NCBI GenBank assembly: GCA_963838835.1
Contig: CAWITA010000023.1
Span: forward strand, 682,001-746,000
Length of the DNA: 64,000 nucleotides
Reading direction: 5' to 3'
Source of the DNA: Bog-473 sp963838835
GTDB lineage: Bacteria > Actinomycetota > Acidimicrobiia > Acidimicrobiales > RAAP-2
This document shows positions 43,765 to 52,889 of the stretch, piece after piece; positions within the stretch are counted from its first letter, which is position 1, and each line of letters opens with the position of its first letter. Both the position numbers and the translations under genes were made by a program. Under the pieces are notes generated by a model. The model ran no database searches, had not been told where the DNA came from, and saw only the letters and a list, made by a program, of their open reading frames with translations.

Positions 43765-44640
43765 GTGAGCGAGCACAGCGGCTACCCCGGGGCGCCCCCG
43801 GGGTGGTACCCGGATCCCGCGGGCGGACCGGGGCAGCGATGGTGGGATGGCTACGCGTGGACCGAGGCGACCGTGCTGCCCCAGCATCCCCCGCCGCCCC
43901 CCTGGGCCGGCGCGGAACCGCCCCAGGGTCCGGCCTCACAGGTCGCGCCATGGGTGACGGCGTCGCAGCGGCTGAGCGCTTTCAACGCGAGCAAGTTCGT
44001 GGCCGACGAGTTGGGGATGGTGCCGCTCGCACGCCTCGCCGTCGTGATGCCGGCCGCCTATTACCTCGTGAACCTGATCGTGCAACGAGTGAACGCCGAC
44101 CAGTTCCGCGCCATCGGCCACCAGTTCCGGGTGGACTGGCACGACGCGCAGAACGGCATCACGCCACCCCCCTATCACGGCCCGAGCGGCTTCAGCGGCG
44201 TCAGTCTGATCGTCGGCGTGCTCACCCTCGCCGCGGTGGTCGTGGCCTGCATGTGGCAGCACCGGGCGGCATCGGCCGGACGGGCACTCGGGATCCCCTC
44301 CCGCCGCTCTCCCGCCTGGGGCGTCGGTTCGTGGTTCGTGCCGGTCGTCAATCTGTGGGTGCCCTACTCCGCCATCCGCGACTGCCTCCCGCCGGGCGAC
44401 CCCCATCGAGCCCGGGTGCTGCAGTGGTGGGTCGCCTGGCTCGTTGCCGTCTTCGTGAGCAGCCTGGCGGGGATCTGCGCCCTCTTCTCGACCGGGGCGG
44501 CCCTGGTCCTCTCGATCCCGGCCGCACTGGCCTGCCTCGCCGTCATCGCGTGGGCGCCCGGCATCGTCATGGCTATCGCGGCGGCCCATCGGGAGGCGGC
44601 CGCGCGCACGACCCAGGAGTCAGGGGCGCTTCGGGCCTGA
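43765..44640 (+). CDS. DUF2510 and DUF4328 membrane protein
   Basis: A 291-residue protein. It begins with the short DUF2510 motif (PPGWYPDPAGGPGQRWWDGY then AWTEAT) and a Pro-rich linker. The DUF4328-like membrane domain has about six helices, including VVMPAAYYLVNLIVQRVNAD and SWFVPVVNLWVPYSAIRDC; the Pro-Val-Asn-Leu-Trp stretch is a hallmark. DUF2510 is thought to be a cytosolic interaction or membrane-associated module in actinobacteria. GTG 43765 begins the DUF2510 region. No function is known. Confidence 0.85.
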   Translation: MSEHSGYPGAPPGWYPDPAGGPGQRWWDGYAWTEATVLPQHPPPPPWAGAEPPQGPASQVAPWVTASQRLSAFNASKFVADELGMVPLARLAVVMPAAYYLVNLIVQRVNADQFRAIGHQFRVDWHDAQNGITPPPYHGPSGFSGVSLIVGVLTLAAVVVACMWQHRAASAGRALGIPSRRSPAWGVGSWFVPVVNLWVPYSAIRDCLPPGDPHRARVLQWWVAWLVAVFVSSLAGICALFSTGAALVLSIPAALACLAVIAWAPGIVMAIAAAHREAAARTTQESGALRA

Positions 44641-44700
44641 GTGGCGGCGAAACGGCCATCTCGGGCGGCGAATGCACCCGAAGACACAACCTTACCAACA

Positions 44701-44740
44701 GTTCACTCTGAGGTTGCCTTCCTGTTGCCGGACGTTCACC
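44701..44740 (+). promoter_or_regulatory. PHO-box-like direct repeats upstream of pstB
   Basis: Four GTTCAC/GTTGCC repeats start at 44701 (GTTCAC), 44713 (GTTGCC), 44724 (GTTGCC) and 44734 (GTTCACC). Spacings are 12, 11 and 10 nt. This resembles the 11-nt direct repeats of the actinobacterial PhoP box. They end 10 nt before the -10-like TACGGT (44750-44755), so they occupy the -35 region of the pst promoter, as expected for an activator. Confidence 0.65.
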
Positions 44741-44749
44741 TGGCGTGGC

Positions 44750-44755
44750 TACGGT
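44750..44755 (+). promoter_or_regulatory. Putative -10 box of the pst operon
   Basis: TACGGT ends 4 nt before GTG 44760 (7 nt before GTG 44763). This implies a leaderless pst mRNA starting at one of these codons and rules against the GTG at 44745. Confidence 0.5.
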
Positions 44756-44759
44756 CCTC

Positions 44760-45623
44760 GTGGTGGACGACGGAGAGACGCTCAAGGCGCGTAACGATCT
44801 CGTTGCGACCGAGCCACAGACCTATGTCGACGAGGCACTCAAGGCCCTCGATCCCGACGCCGCCCGGCCGGAGTGCGTCATGGAGTCGATCAAGCTGACG
44901 CTCGGGTTTTCGGGGCGCACCGTCCTCGGCGACATCAACGTCCGGTTGAAGCGCGGATCGATCACCGCCCTCATCGGACCAACCGGGTCCGGCAAGTCCA
45001 CCTTCCTGCGCACGTTGAACCGGATGAACGACCGCGTCCCGGGCTTCGAGCGTTCCGGCAACGTGACGCTCGACGAAGAGAGCCTGTGGGCCCAGCACGT
45101 CGATCTCCTCACCCTGCGCCGCCGCGTCGGCATGCTCTTCCAACGGCCGAACCCGTTCCCGATGTCGATCAAGGACAACGTGGTGGCCGGCGTCAAGGCC
45201 CATCGCATCGCCAAGGGAAAGCAGCTCGACGTCGTCTGCGAGCGCCGCTTGACGGAGGTCGGCCTGTGGGAAGCCGTCAAGGACCGGCTCAACGACTCGC
45301 CCTTCCGCCTCTCGGGCGGACAGCAACAGCTGCTGTGCTTGGCTCGGGCGCTCGCCGTCGGGCCCGAGGTGCTCCTGCTCGACGAGCCGACGTCCGCGCT
45401 CGACCCGGTGACGACGGAGTCGATCGAGACGCTGCTCAAGACGCTGGCGCCCGCCCTGACGCTGATCGTGGTGACGCACAACCTCGGCCAGGCCATGCGG
45501 GTGTCGAACCAGACCATGTTCTTCTATCAAGGCCAGCTCATGGAGCACGGCCCGACCGACGAGCTCTTCAACCAGCCCAAGCATCCCGACACCGAGCGGT
45601 ACGTCACGGGGCGGATGGGGTAG
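44760..45623 (+). CDS. pstB: Phosphate ABC transporter ATP-binding protein
   Basis: A 287-residue ATPase of the high-affinity phosphate importer. It has Walker A IGPTGSGKSTFLRTLNRMND, the PstB-specific GMLFQRPNPFPMSIKDNV (Q-loop), signature LSGGQQQLLCLARALA, Walker B LLLDEPTSALDP and the switch His in VVTHN. The extra 40 residues before the first strand (MESIKLTLGFSGRTVL) are not in the family. The start is set by the -10 box just upstream. pstB comes first, before pstS-pstC-pstA, unlike the usual S-C-A-B order. The gap to pstS is 103 nt. Confidence 0.93.
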   Translation: MVDDGETLKARNDLVATEPQTYVDEALKALDPDAARPECVMESIKLTLGFSGRTVLGDINVRLKRGSITALIGPTGSGKSTFLRTLNRMNDRVPGFERSGNVTLDEESLWAQHVDLLTLRRRVGMLFQRPNPFPMSIKDNVVAGVKAHRIAKGKQLDVVCERRLTEVGLWEAVKDRLNDSPFRLSGGQQQLLCLARALAVGPEVLLLDEPTSALDPVTTESIETLLKTLAPALTLIVVTHNLGQAMRVSNQTMFFYQGQLMEHGPTDELFNQPKHPDTERYVTGRMG

Positions 45624-45726
45624 GGCCTGGCCCACACCACGTGACTTCCGCGCCGGCGGCAACGGCAGGAGTTGACCAATCAGCAACACCGAAGCACACA
45701 CCAACCACCTCACAAGGAGAGAACCT

Positions 45727-46854
45727 GTGAAGACATTGATGGGCGCGGCACGACTCAAGCGGGTCCTCGTCGGCACTGCAGTCGCCGGACTCGCGCTGAG
45801 CTCGGTCGTATTCGGGGCGACGGCTGCGTCGGCCAGCGTCAAGCTGCCGAGCAGCGGCGTCGAGACGCCCTCGGGCGGTACCGTGACCGAGACGGGAAGC
45901 ACACTGATGTACCCGCTCTTCAACCTCTGGGCCGGCGGGTACAACTCGAAGTTCCCCAGCAGCACCATCCAGACCGCGGGGACGGGCTCGGGCACCGGGA
46001 TCTCGGAGGCCGAGAACGGCACCATCGACATCGGGGCCTCCGATGCCTACCTGTCCCCGAGCGTCGTGTCGGCCAACCCCGACCTCAAGAACATCCCGAC
46101 GGCCATCTCGGCCCAGATGGTCGCCTACAACATCCCCGGCGTCCTCTCGCACCTGAAGCTCACCGGCAAGGTGCTCTCGGAGATCTACCAGGGTCAGATC
46201 ACCAGCTGGAACAACTCGCAGATTGCGAGCCTGAACTCGGGGGTGACGCTTCCGTCCACCCCCATCGTGACGCTGCACCGCTCCGACAGCAGCGGTGACA
46301 CGTTCTTGTTCACGCAGTTCCTCTCCAAGACCGACGCCTCGGGGTGGGGCACCAAGATCGGCTACAACACCACCGTGCCGTGGCCGGCCGCGCCGGGCGC
46401 GCTGGGTGAGATGGGCAACTCGGGCATGGTGTCGGGCTGCAAGGCGACGCCGGGTTGCATCGCCTACGTCGGCATCAGCTACCTGACCCAGGCGCTGCAG
46501 GCGGGGCTCGGCTACGCACAACTGCAGAACGTCAAGGGAGAGTACGTGGTGCCGAATGCGGCGTCGATCGAGGCCGAGGCGGCGGCATTCGCCAAGAAGA
46601 CGCCGGCCAACGGGACCATCTCGCTCATCTACGGTTCCGCCAAGGGCGGGTACCCGATCGTCAACTACGAGTACGCCATCGTCTCGAACCACCAGTCGAG
46701 CAGCTCGACGGCCAAGAACATCCGGTCGGTGCTCGAGTGGGCGATCAACCCCAAGTACGGGAACAGCACCTCATACCTGTCCCAGGTCAACTTCCAGCCG
46801 CTGCCCTCCAAGGTGGAGGCGCAGTCGGTGAAGCAGATCCTCGGCATTCAGTAG
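45727..46854 (+). CDS. pstS: Phosphate ABC transporter substrate-binding protein
   Basis: A 375-residue secreted protein. The signal peptide is VLVGTAVAGLALSSVVFGAT ending AASASV, with no lipobox Cys, so it is not obviously lipid-anchored. Phosphate-binding loops include TETGSTLMYPLFNLW, TGSGTGISEAENGTIDIGAS and HRSDSSGDTFLFTQFL. It delivers phosphate to PstCA. A strong AAGGAGAG lies before the GTG, so it is translated independently of pstB. It overlaps the pstC start by one base (TAGTG). Confidence 0.95.
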   Translation: MKTLMGAARLKRVLVGTAVAGLALSSVVFGATAASASVKLPSSGVETPSGGTVTETGSTLMYPLFNLWAGGYNSKFPSSTIQTAGTGSGTGISEAENGTIDIGASDAYLSPSVVSANPDLKNIPTAISAQMVAYNIPGVLSHLKLTGKVLSEIYQGQITSWNNSQIASLNSGVTLPSTPIVTLHRSDSSGDTFLFTQFLSKTDASGWGTKIGYNTTVPWPAAPGALGEMGNSGMVSGCKATPGCIAYVGISYLTQALQAGLGYAQLQNVKGEYVVPNAASIEAEAAAFAKKTPANGTISLIYGSAKGGYPIVNYEYAIVSNHQSSSSTAKNIRSVLEWAINPKYGNSTSYLSQVNFQPLPSKVEAQSVKQILGIQ

Positions 46855-47942
46855 TGGCATCCGTCGGCGGCGCGGCGGGGAGCATCCTTGCCGCGCCTCA
46901 GGCGGAGTCGATCGGCAAACCGCCGCTGCCCCGCCGGGTGGCCGACTTCTTCCGGCGGAACGAGGAACACGCCTGGCGCGGGACGGCCTGGATCGCGGTC
47001 GTCCTGCCGCTCGCCGCCCTGGTCTTCGCGGTGTCGGTCTTGGCCGTCAAGGCGTACCCGGCGATCCGGGTCAACGGCTGGTACTTCTTGTACGGGAGGA
47101 ACTGGACGTACGGCAACGGCTACGGGGCCGTCGTGCACACCGACGGCGTGGCGCACCCCATGGGCGCACAGTTCGGTGCGTGGGCGATCCTGTGGGGGAC
47201 ACTGGCCTCCTCGCTGATCGCGCTCGTCATCGCCCTGCCGCTCTCCATCGGCGCCGCCTTTGCGCTGACGGAGCGTCTCCCCGGCTGGATCTCACGGCCG
47301 CTGGGCTTCGCCATCGAGATCCTCGCCGGCATCCCGAGCGTGGTCATCGGCCTGTGGGGCATCCTCACGTTCGGTCCCTGGCTGGCCCGAAACGTGTACC
47401 CGATCATCGCCGACCACGCGCCCGACGTGCCGGTGCTCAAGTACTTCCGCAACCCCGTCGGTTCGGGGGAGGGACTGCTCTCGGCCGGCATCGTGTTGGC
47501 CCTGATGATCGTGCCCATCATCACCGCCACGACCCGCGATCTCTTCCAGCAGGTACCCCCGCTCCCCAAGGAGGGCGCGTCAGCCCTCGGCATGACCGAC
47601 TGGGAGGTGGCCAACAAGGTGACGTTGCCCTGGGTCCGCTCGGGGATCATCGGCGCCACCGTTCTCGGGTTGGGCCGGGCGCTGGGCGAGACGATCGCCG
47701 TTGCCATGATCGGCGGAGCGGTCTTGCACATCCCGCTCAACATCTACGGTCCGTTCACGACGGTGGCGGCCACCATCTTGACCCAGCTCGACGGCGCGCT
47801 CACCGACGGCACAGGGTTCGCCGTGGCGACCCTGGCCGAGCTTGCCCTCGTGCTCGCGGTCATATCGGTCGCTGTCAACCTGATCGCTCGGCTCATCATC
47901 AGCCGCACGGGCCGGGTGGCGGCGCCGGTCGGGGGAGCCTGA
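46854..47942 (+). CDS. pstC: Phosphate ABC transporter permease PstC
   Basis: A 362-residue permease with a cytosolic N-terminus of about 60 residues and six or more membrane helices. EAA-loop features include TTRDLFQQVPPLPKEGASAL and GMTDWEVANKVTLPWVRSGI, then GLGRALGETIAVAMIGG, which is characteristic of PstC. The GTG start overlaps the pstS stop by one base, and the stop overlaps the pstA ATG by one base (TGATG), so the three are translationally linked. Confidence 0.94.
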   Translation: MASVGGAAGSILAAPQAESIGKPPLPRRVADFFRRNEEHAWRGTAWIAVVLPLAALVFAVSVLAVKAYPAIRVNGWYFLYGRNWTYGNGYGAVVHTDGVAHPMGAQFGAWAILWGTLASSLIALVIALPLSIGAAFALTERLPGWISRPLGFAIEILAGIPSVVIGLWGILTFGPWLARNVYPIIADHAPDVPVLKYFRNPVGSGEGLLSAGIVLALMIVPIITATTRDLFQQVPPLPKEGASALGMTDWEVANKVTLPWVRSGIIGATVLGLGRALGETIAVAMIGGAVLHIPLNIYGPFTTVAATILTQLDGALTDGTGFAVATLAELALVLAVISVAVNLIARLIISRTGRVAAPVGGA

Positions 47943-48913
47943 TGAGCTCGCTGTCGGCCGGACCAGCCACCAGGCGCCGGCGCGCCTCGACGACCATGTG
48001 GCGGGTGCTCACGTACGTCGCGCTCACCCTCATCATGGCGCCGGCCGCCTGGCTCCTGATCAGCGTGCTCGCCCGTGCCTGGCCGCACTGGCAATGGAGC
48101 GTCCTGTGGACGACCTTGACTCCGACCGGAGGTGGGCTGCGCGACCAGATCCTCGGGACGTTGATCCTGATGGTGGGTGTCTTCATCATCGCCGGCACCA
48201 TCGGCGTGTTCGCCGGCATCCACCTGGCCGAGTTCGCCCGTCCGCGCCGGTTCAGCGGGCGCGTCAGCGGCCCGCTGCGGACCGCGTCGGACATCCTCTC
48301 GGGCTTCCCTTCCATCGTGCTGGGCTACGTCGGCTACACCGCGCTCGTGGTGGGCCTGCACTGGGGCTTCTCGCTCCTGGCCGCGCTCATCATCCTCTCC
48401 ATCATGGTCATCCCCTACATCGCCAAAACGACCGAGAACTCGCTGCGCCAGGTTCCGACTGGCTACCGGGAGGGCGCCGAAGCCCTCGGGATGTCCATGG
48501 GCTACGGCCTGCGCAAGGTGGTGCTCAAGAGTGCCTTGCCTGGGATCGTCACCGGCCTTCTGCTCGCGCTGGCCATTGCCTGCGGCGAGACCGCGCCGCT
48601 CATCTACACGGCTGGCTTCGCCCCCACGCTTCCGCACTCGTTGACCCACGCCCAATTCCCTTACCTGACCTACGTCGTGTTCCAGTACTACAACGCTCCC
48701 GAGACGAACTACCACTACCTGTCCTACGACGCCGCCCTGATCCTCGTCGTCATCGTCCTGCTCCTCTTGGTGGCGAGCCGCATCGTCGTGGCCCGCACCC
48801 AGCGGCATGCCGAGGGGGCCCGCGGCACCCGGATCGGGCGGCGCCCCAAGCCGGGACCGCGGACCGAGGCGACGGATCCCGGCCTGCTCGTCGACGACAT
48901 GCCTCGGCGCTGA
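47942..48913 (+). CDS. pstA: Phosphate ABC transporter permease PstA
   Basis: A 323-residue permease with six membrane helices. It has IHLAEFARPRRFSGRVSGPL, DILSGFPSIVLGYVGY, the EAA loop TENSLRQVPTGYREGAEALG and IACGETAPLIYTAGF, all PstA-typical. The C-terminus carries an extra 40 basic and charged residues in the cytosol. It ends the pst operon; no phoU follows. A PhoU-like gene is present at 22761 instead. Confidence 0.94.
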   Translation: MSSLSAGPATRRRRASTTMWRVLTYVALTLIMAPAAWLLISVLARAWPHWQWSVLWTTLTPTGGGLRDQILGTLILMVGVFIIAGTIGVFAGIHLAEFARPRRFSGRVSGPLRTASDILSGFPSIVLGYVGYTALVVGLHWGFSLLAALIILSIMVIPYIAKTTENSLRQVPTGYREGAEALGMSMGYGLRKVVLKSALPGIVTGLLLALAIACGETAPLIYTAGFAPTLPHSLTHAQFPYLTYVVFQYYNAPETNYHYLSYDAALILVVIVLLLLVASRIVVARTQRHAEGARGTRIGRRPKPGPRTEATDPGLLVDDMPRR

Positions 48914-48962
48914 GCCGCGCGTCCGACGCCGCAGTCCAACGGGGCCCGACCGTGGCGGGCTC

Positions 48963-48968
48963 TATGGT
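48963..48968 (+). promoter_or_regulatory. Putative -10 box for nitrobindin-like gene
   Basis: TATGGT lies 31 nt before GTG 49000. Unlike most boxes here it would leave a short leader that includes GGAGG (48991-48994 region). Confidence 0.35.
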
Positions 48969-48999
48969 GGCCCGGTCGGACGAGAACCGAGGAGGCAAC

Positions 49000-49566
49000 G
49001 TGAGCGCCGGAGTCGAGTGGGGCCCACTGGCCCGCCTGGCCGGGACCTGGGAGGGCCAACAGGGCGAGGACGTGGCGTACACCAACGAGACCGGGAAGAT
49101 CGGTCTGACTCCCTACCGCGAGCACATCGACCTCAAGCCCTTCGGTCCGGTCGAGAGCGGCACCCAGGTCCTCTACGGCCTCGACTACCGGATGGCGGCC
49201 TGGCGCGGCACCGAGGAGAACCCGTTCCACACCGAGGTCGGCTACTGGATGTGGGACGTCCGGGACCAAGAAGTCGTCCGCTGCTTCCTCATCCCCCGCG
49301 GCTCGGCCGTGGTCGCCGGAGGCACCGTCGCACCCGAGGCCACCGCCTACACCCTGACCGCCCGCGTGGGCAGCCAGACCTATGGCATCTTGGCCAACAA
49401 CTGGCTGGACAAGAACGCTCGTCCCGTCAGCTACGAGGTGACCATCGACACCGGCGTGGACGACGAGTTCACCTACTCCGAGACGACGGTCACCCAGCAC
49501 GCCCGGATGGAAGAGGCGATCATCCGCACCGACCGCAATACCCTGCGGCGGATCGCCGACGCCTAG
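49000..49566 (+). CDS. FABP-family / nitrobindin-like heme-binding beta-barrel protein
   Basis: A 188-residue protein of the DUF1794/FABP-like family. The N-terminal GTWEGQQGEDV matches the Gly-x-Trp-x-Gly motif of the nitrobindin barrel. YWMWDVRDQEVVRCFLIPRG and WLDKNARPVSYEVTIDTG are further barrel strands, and a His (TVTQHARMEEA) lies where the heme ligand is expected near the C-terminus. Nitrobindins bind ferric heme and can isomerise peroxynitrite. GTG 49000 is backed by GAGGAGG. It stands between pstA and an acyl-CoA dehydrogenase gene. Confidence 0.8.
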   Translation: MSAGVEWGPLARLAGTWEGQQGEDVAYTNETGKIGLTPYREHIDLKPFGPVESGTQVLYGLDYRMAAWRGTEENPFHTEVGYWMWDVRDQEVVRCFLIPRGSAVVAGGTVAPEATAYTLTARVGSQTYGILANNWLDKNARPVSYEVTIDTGVDDEFTYSETTVTQHARMEEAIIRTDRNTLRRIADA

Positions 49567-49620
49567 GGTCGCTCGGTAGGGTCGAGCCGGCGGGGCCGGC
49601 CGAGGCCGCAGGAGGCACGA

Positions 49621-50859
49621 ATGTTCGAATGGTCCGAAGAGCAACTGGCGATCCGCGATACGGTGCGGCGCTTCGTCGAGGAAGAGGTCGCCCCCAACGT
49701 CGACGCGCTCGAACACGGCGACACTCCGCCCTACGAGGTGATCCGCAAGCTCTATGCGACCTTCGGGCTTGACGCGCTGGCACGGGAGTCCTTCAAGAAG
49801 GCGCTCGAACGCAAGACCTCCTCGGGCGGCGCCGCCCCGAGTGAGGCCGCCGGAAGGGCCGAGGGGAGGTCAAACGCGGCCCTCACCCTGATCCCGATCA
49901 TCGAGCTGTGCCACTACTGCCCCGGCATCGTCACCGCCCTCGGCGTGAGCACCGGCCTGGCGGGCGGCACCATCATGAAGAGCGGATCTCCGGCCCAGAT
50001 GGAGCGCTGGGGCCTGGACCTGCTGACCTTGGACAAGATCGGTGCGTGGGCGATCACCGAGCCGGACTCGGGTTCCGACGCCCTGGGTGGCATGAAGTCG
50101 ACCGCCGTGCGAGACGGCGACGAGTACGTGCTGAACGGCAACAAGACCTTCATCACCAACGGGCCCTACGCCGACACGATCGTGTACTACGCCAAGCTCG
50201 ACGACGGGAGCGACACGCCGCTGCGCGAGCGCCCCGTGCTCACCTTCATCTTGGACCGTGGCATGCCCGGCCTCGAGCAGTCCAAGCCGTTCCGCAAGAT
50301 GGGCCTGCACTCGTCGCCGACCGGCGAGCTGTTCCTGACCGACGTGCGGGCCGGCCCGGACCGTCTGCTCGGGGAGACCGAGGGTCGGGCGGGCGGCAAC
50401 GAAGGTCGCGAGAGCGCGAAGGGCAACTTCGTCACCGAGCGGGCGGGCGTCGCCGCCATGTCGCTCGGGCTCATCGAGGAATGTCTCAAGCTCTCGGTGC
50501 AGTACGCCAAGGACCGGCTGCTCTGGAAACGGCCCATCGCGGAATTCCAGCTCATCCAGCTGAAGCTGGCGCGCATGGAGGTCGCCCGTCTCAACGTGGA
50601 GAACCTCGTGTTCCGGCACATCGAGATGAGCGCGGCGGGCAAGAGCCTGACCCTGGCCGAGGCCTCGGCGATGAAGCTCTACTCGGCCCAGGCCGCCTCG
50701 GAAGTGGCCCTGGAGGCCGTGCAGCTCTTCGGTGGCAACGGGTACATGTCGGAGTTCCGGGTCGAGCAATTGGCCCGCGACGCCAAGGTGTTCCAGATCT
50801 ACGCCGGGACCGACGAGATCCAGGTGACCCATATCGCCCGCGACCTCCTCGGGCGCTGA
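49621..50859 (+). CDS. Acyl-CoA dehydrogenase
   Basis: A 412-residue FAD enzyme that introduces an alpha-beta double bond in an acyl-CoA. The family signatures are WAITEPDSGSDALGGMKSTA and the C-terminal QLFGGNGYMSEFRVEQLARD then IYAGTDEIQ. The catalytic base could not be fixed by eye. Residues 60-85 (KTSSGGAAPSEAAGRAEGRS) are an insertion of low complexity, and a similar one occurs at ETEGRAGGNEGRESAKGN. AGGAGG lies 5 nt before the ATG. It overlaps tightly with the next gene (one base between stop and ATG), so both are one operon. Confidence 0.92.
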   Translation: MFEWSEEQLAIRDTVRRFVEEEVAPNVDALEHGDTPPYEVIRKLYATFGLDALARESFKKALERKTSSGGAAPSEAAGRAEGRSNAALTLIPIIELCHYCPGIVTALGVSTGLAGGTIMKSGSPAQMERWGLDLLTLDKIGAWAITEPDSGSDALGGMKSTAVRDGDEYVLNGNKTFITNGPYADTIVYYAKLDDGSDTPLRERPVLTFILDRGMPGLEQSKPFRKMGLHSSPTGELFLTDVRAGPDRLLGETEGRAGGNEGRESAKGNFVTERAGVAAMSLGLIEECLKLSVQYAKDRLLWKRPIAEFQLIQLKLARMEVARLNVENLVFRHIEMSAAGKSLTLAEASAMKLYSAQAASEVALEAVQLFGGNGYMSEFRVEQLARDAKVFQIYAGTDEIQVTHIARDLLGR

Positions 50860-50860
50860 G

Positions 50861-52039
50861 ATGACCGATCTCTTCGGGACGTCACCCGGCGACGTCGTCT
50901 ACGACGAGATGGTGGACCTGCGCCGGCAGGTCCACCGCCGGCCCGAGCTCGCGTTCGCCGAGCACCGCACGACCGCGCTGATTCGCGACCATATGGCGGG
51001 GCTGGGCATTGACGAGGCGGTGCGGGTCACCGAAACGGGCGGGATCTTTGTCATGGAAGGCGGACGGCCGGGCCGTGCGGTCGTGCTGCGGGCCGACATC
51101 GACGCGCTGCCGGTGCAAGAGGACGAGTCGCGGGCGCTCCATTCGGAGGTCGAGGGCGTGATGCACGCCTGTGGGCACGACGTCCATGTCGCCTCCTTGC
51201 TCGGTGTCGCCTCCCTGTTGGCCTCGCGGCAGGAGGACCTTCCCGGGCGCTACGTGTTCGTGTTCCAGCCGGGCGAAGAGGCCCTGTGCGGGGCCAAGAC
51301 GATGATCGAGAAGGGCGCACTGGCGGTCATGGAGGGAGCGCGCCTCGTCGGTTTCCACGTGACCTCCCAGGCCCCCACCGGCATGGTCGCCGTGCGCAGC
51401 GGCGTGACGATGTCAGAGGCGCATTCGTTGCGCATCACGTTGACGGGGCCGGGCGGGCACGGCGCCATGCCGACGGGCCTCGGCGACGTCATCCGGGCCA
51501 CCGCAGAACTGGTCGGGCGCTTGGGCGAGGCGGTCGAGGGGTTGCGCTACGAGGAGGCCAATTGCGTCTGCAGCGCGGGCACGCTCAACGCCGGCACGGC
51601 GGTCAACGTCGTCCCCACCTCGGCCCGGATCACGGGGACCCTGCGGACGTTCACGCCCGGGCAGCGCGCGCAGGCCCTAGGACGCCTCGAGGCGCTGTGC
51701 ACCTCGGTCGCCGATGCCCAGGGCGTCCGCATCGAGCTGGAGACGCCCGAGCACACCCCGGCCGTGGTGAACGACCCGGCGATCACGCAGCTGGTGGAGG
51801 CGGAGGCCCGAGCCGTCCTCGGAGACGAAGGTGTGTTCCGCATGCCGCCCGCGTCGCCGAGTGACGACGTCAGCGAGTTCCTCGACCATCTGCCGGGCTG
51901 CTACTTCTTCGTGGGCGGTGCGGCAACCGACGGCTCCAGCGGCACGCACCACTGCCCCACCTTCTCGGTGGAGGACGCCTCGCTGCGGGTCGGCGCGGGC
52001 GTCATGGTGCGCAGCGCCGTGGCGCTGGCCGAAGCGTAG
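50861..52039 (+). CDS. M20 family amidohydrolase (hippurate hydrolase-like)
   Basis: A 392-residue metallo-amidohydrolase. Metal ligands and motifs are RADIDALPVQE, MHACGHDVHVASLLG and FQPGEEALCGAKTMIEKGAL; the dimerisation lid contains GPGGHGAMP. The C-terminal SSGTHHCPTFSVEDASLRVG supplies the last His. This subfamily (M20D, hippurate or N-acyl-amino-acid hydrolase) releases a carboxylic acid from an N-acyl amino acid; its true substrate is unknown. It starts right after the acyl-CoA dehydrogenase stop, which suggests a linked degradative step. Confidence 0.92.
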   Translation: MTDLFGTSPGDVVYDEMVDLRRQVHRRPELAFAEHRTTALIRDHMAGLGIDEAVRVTETGGIFVMEGGRPGRAVVLRADIDALPVQEDESRALHSEVEGVMHACGHDVHVASLLGVASLLASRQEDLPGRYVFVFQPGEEALCGAKTMIEKGALAVMEGARLVGFHVTSQAPTGMVAVRSGVTMSEAHSLRITLTGPGGHGAMPTGLGDVIRATAELVGRLGEAVEGLRYEEANCVCSAGTLNAGTAVNVVPTSARITGTLRTFTPGQRAQALGRLEALCTSVADAQGVRIELETPEHTPAVVNDPAITQLVEAEARAVLGDEGVFRMPPASPSDDVSEFLDHLPGCYFFVGGAATDGSSGTHHCPTFSVEDASLRVGAGVMVRSAVALAEA

Positions 52040-52092
52040 GCCGGACCGTAGACCGGGAGGCTCGGCCGCCCCTGGTGGGCCACAATGTGGCC

Positions 52093-52866
52093 ATGAGTGC
52101 CTCGGACCTCTTCTCCATTGCCGGCAAGACGGCGCTCGTCACCGGCGGAACCCGCGGCATCGGCCGGATGATCGCCGAGGGGTTCGTCGAGGCCGGTGCG
52201 GTGGTGTACATCTCGTCCCGCAAGGCGGACGCCTGTGCCGAGGTGGCGGCGGAGCTCTCGAAGAAGGGCACCTGTGTCGGCATCCCCGCCGACCTGTCCC
52301 GGGAGGACGAGTGCCACCGGCTGGCCGACGAGACGGCAGACCGGGTGGACCAGCTCGACATCCTGGTCAACAATGCTGGCGCCACCTGGGGCGCACCGCT
52401 GGCGGACTTCGACGAGGCCGCCTTCGAGCGGGTCCTCGCCCTCAACGTGAAAGGCGTCTTCCACCTGACCAAGTTTCTGGTGCCGCTCCTGGAGAAGGCG
52501 GGAACCCAAGACGAGCCGGCGCGTGTGATCAACATCGGCTCGATCGACGGGATCAGCGTGCCGCTGCTCGAGACCTACTCGTACTCGGCGTCGAAGGCGG
52601 CGGTGCACCAGATGACGCGTCACCTGGCCAAGCGCCTGGCCCCGACCGTCACCGTGAACGCCATCGCGCCAGGGCCGTTCCCGTCCAAGATGATGGCCGC
52701 CACGCTGGAGGCGTTCGGGGAGCAGATCGCGGCGAACGCCCCGTTGAAGCGCATCGGCCGGCCCGACGACATGGCGGGGGCCGCCATCTACCTGGCGTCG
52801 CGGGCCGGCGCCTACCTGACCGGCGCCGTCATCCCGGTCGACGGTGGCATCGCCACCACGCGTTAG
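52093..52866 (+). CDS. SDR family oxidoreductase
   Basis: A 257-residue classical short-chain dehydrogenase. The cofactor motif is TGGTRGIGRMIAEG, the NNAG motif lies in ILVNNAGATWG, and the catalytic triad is Ser in NIGSIDG plus YSYSASKAAVHQ. VNAIAPGPFPSKM and the C-terminal GAVIPVDGG complete the family pattern (similar to FabG or gluconate 5-dehydrogenase types). ATG 52093 is preferred (CACAAT 6 nt upstream); an ATG at 52075 adds six residues. Confidence 0.92.
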   Translation: MSASDLFSIAGKTALVTGGTRGIGRMIAEGFVEAGAVVYISSRKADACAEVAAELSKKGTCVGIPADLSREDECHRLADETADRVDQLDILVNNAGATWGAPLADFDEAAFERVLALNVKGVFHLTKFLVPLLEKAGTQDEPARVINIGSIDGISVPLLETYSYSASKAAVHQMTRHLAKRLAPTVTVNAIAPGPFPSKMMAATLEAFGEQIAANAPLKRIGRPDDMAGAAIYLASRAGAYLTGAVIPVDGGIATTR

Positions 52867-52889
52867 AGGCGAGGACAAGGGGGTTCACC

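Noticed and set aside
44745..44747. GTG at 44745 as pstB start
   Set aside because: It lies between the PHO-box-like repeats and the -10 box TACGGT, so it would not be in the transcript; GTG 44760 or 44763 fits better.
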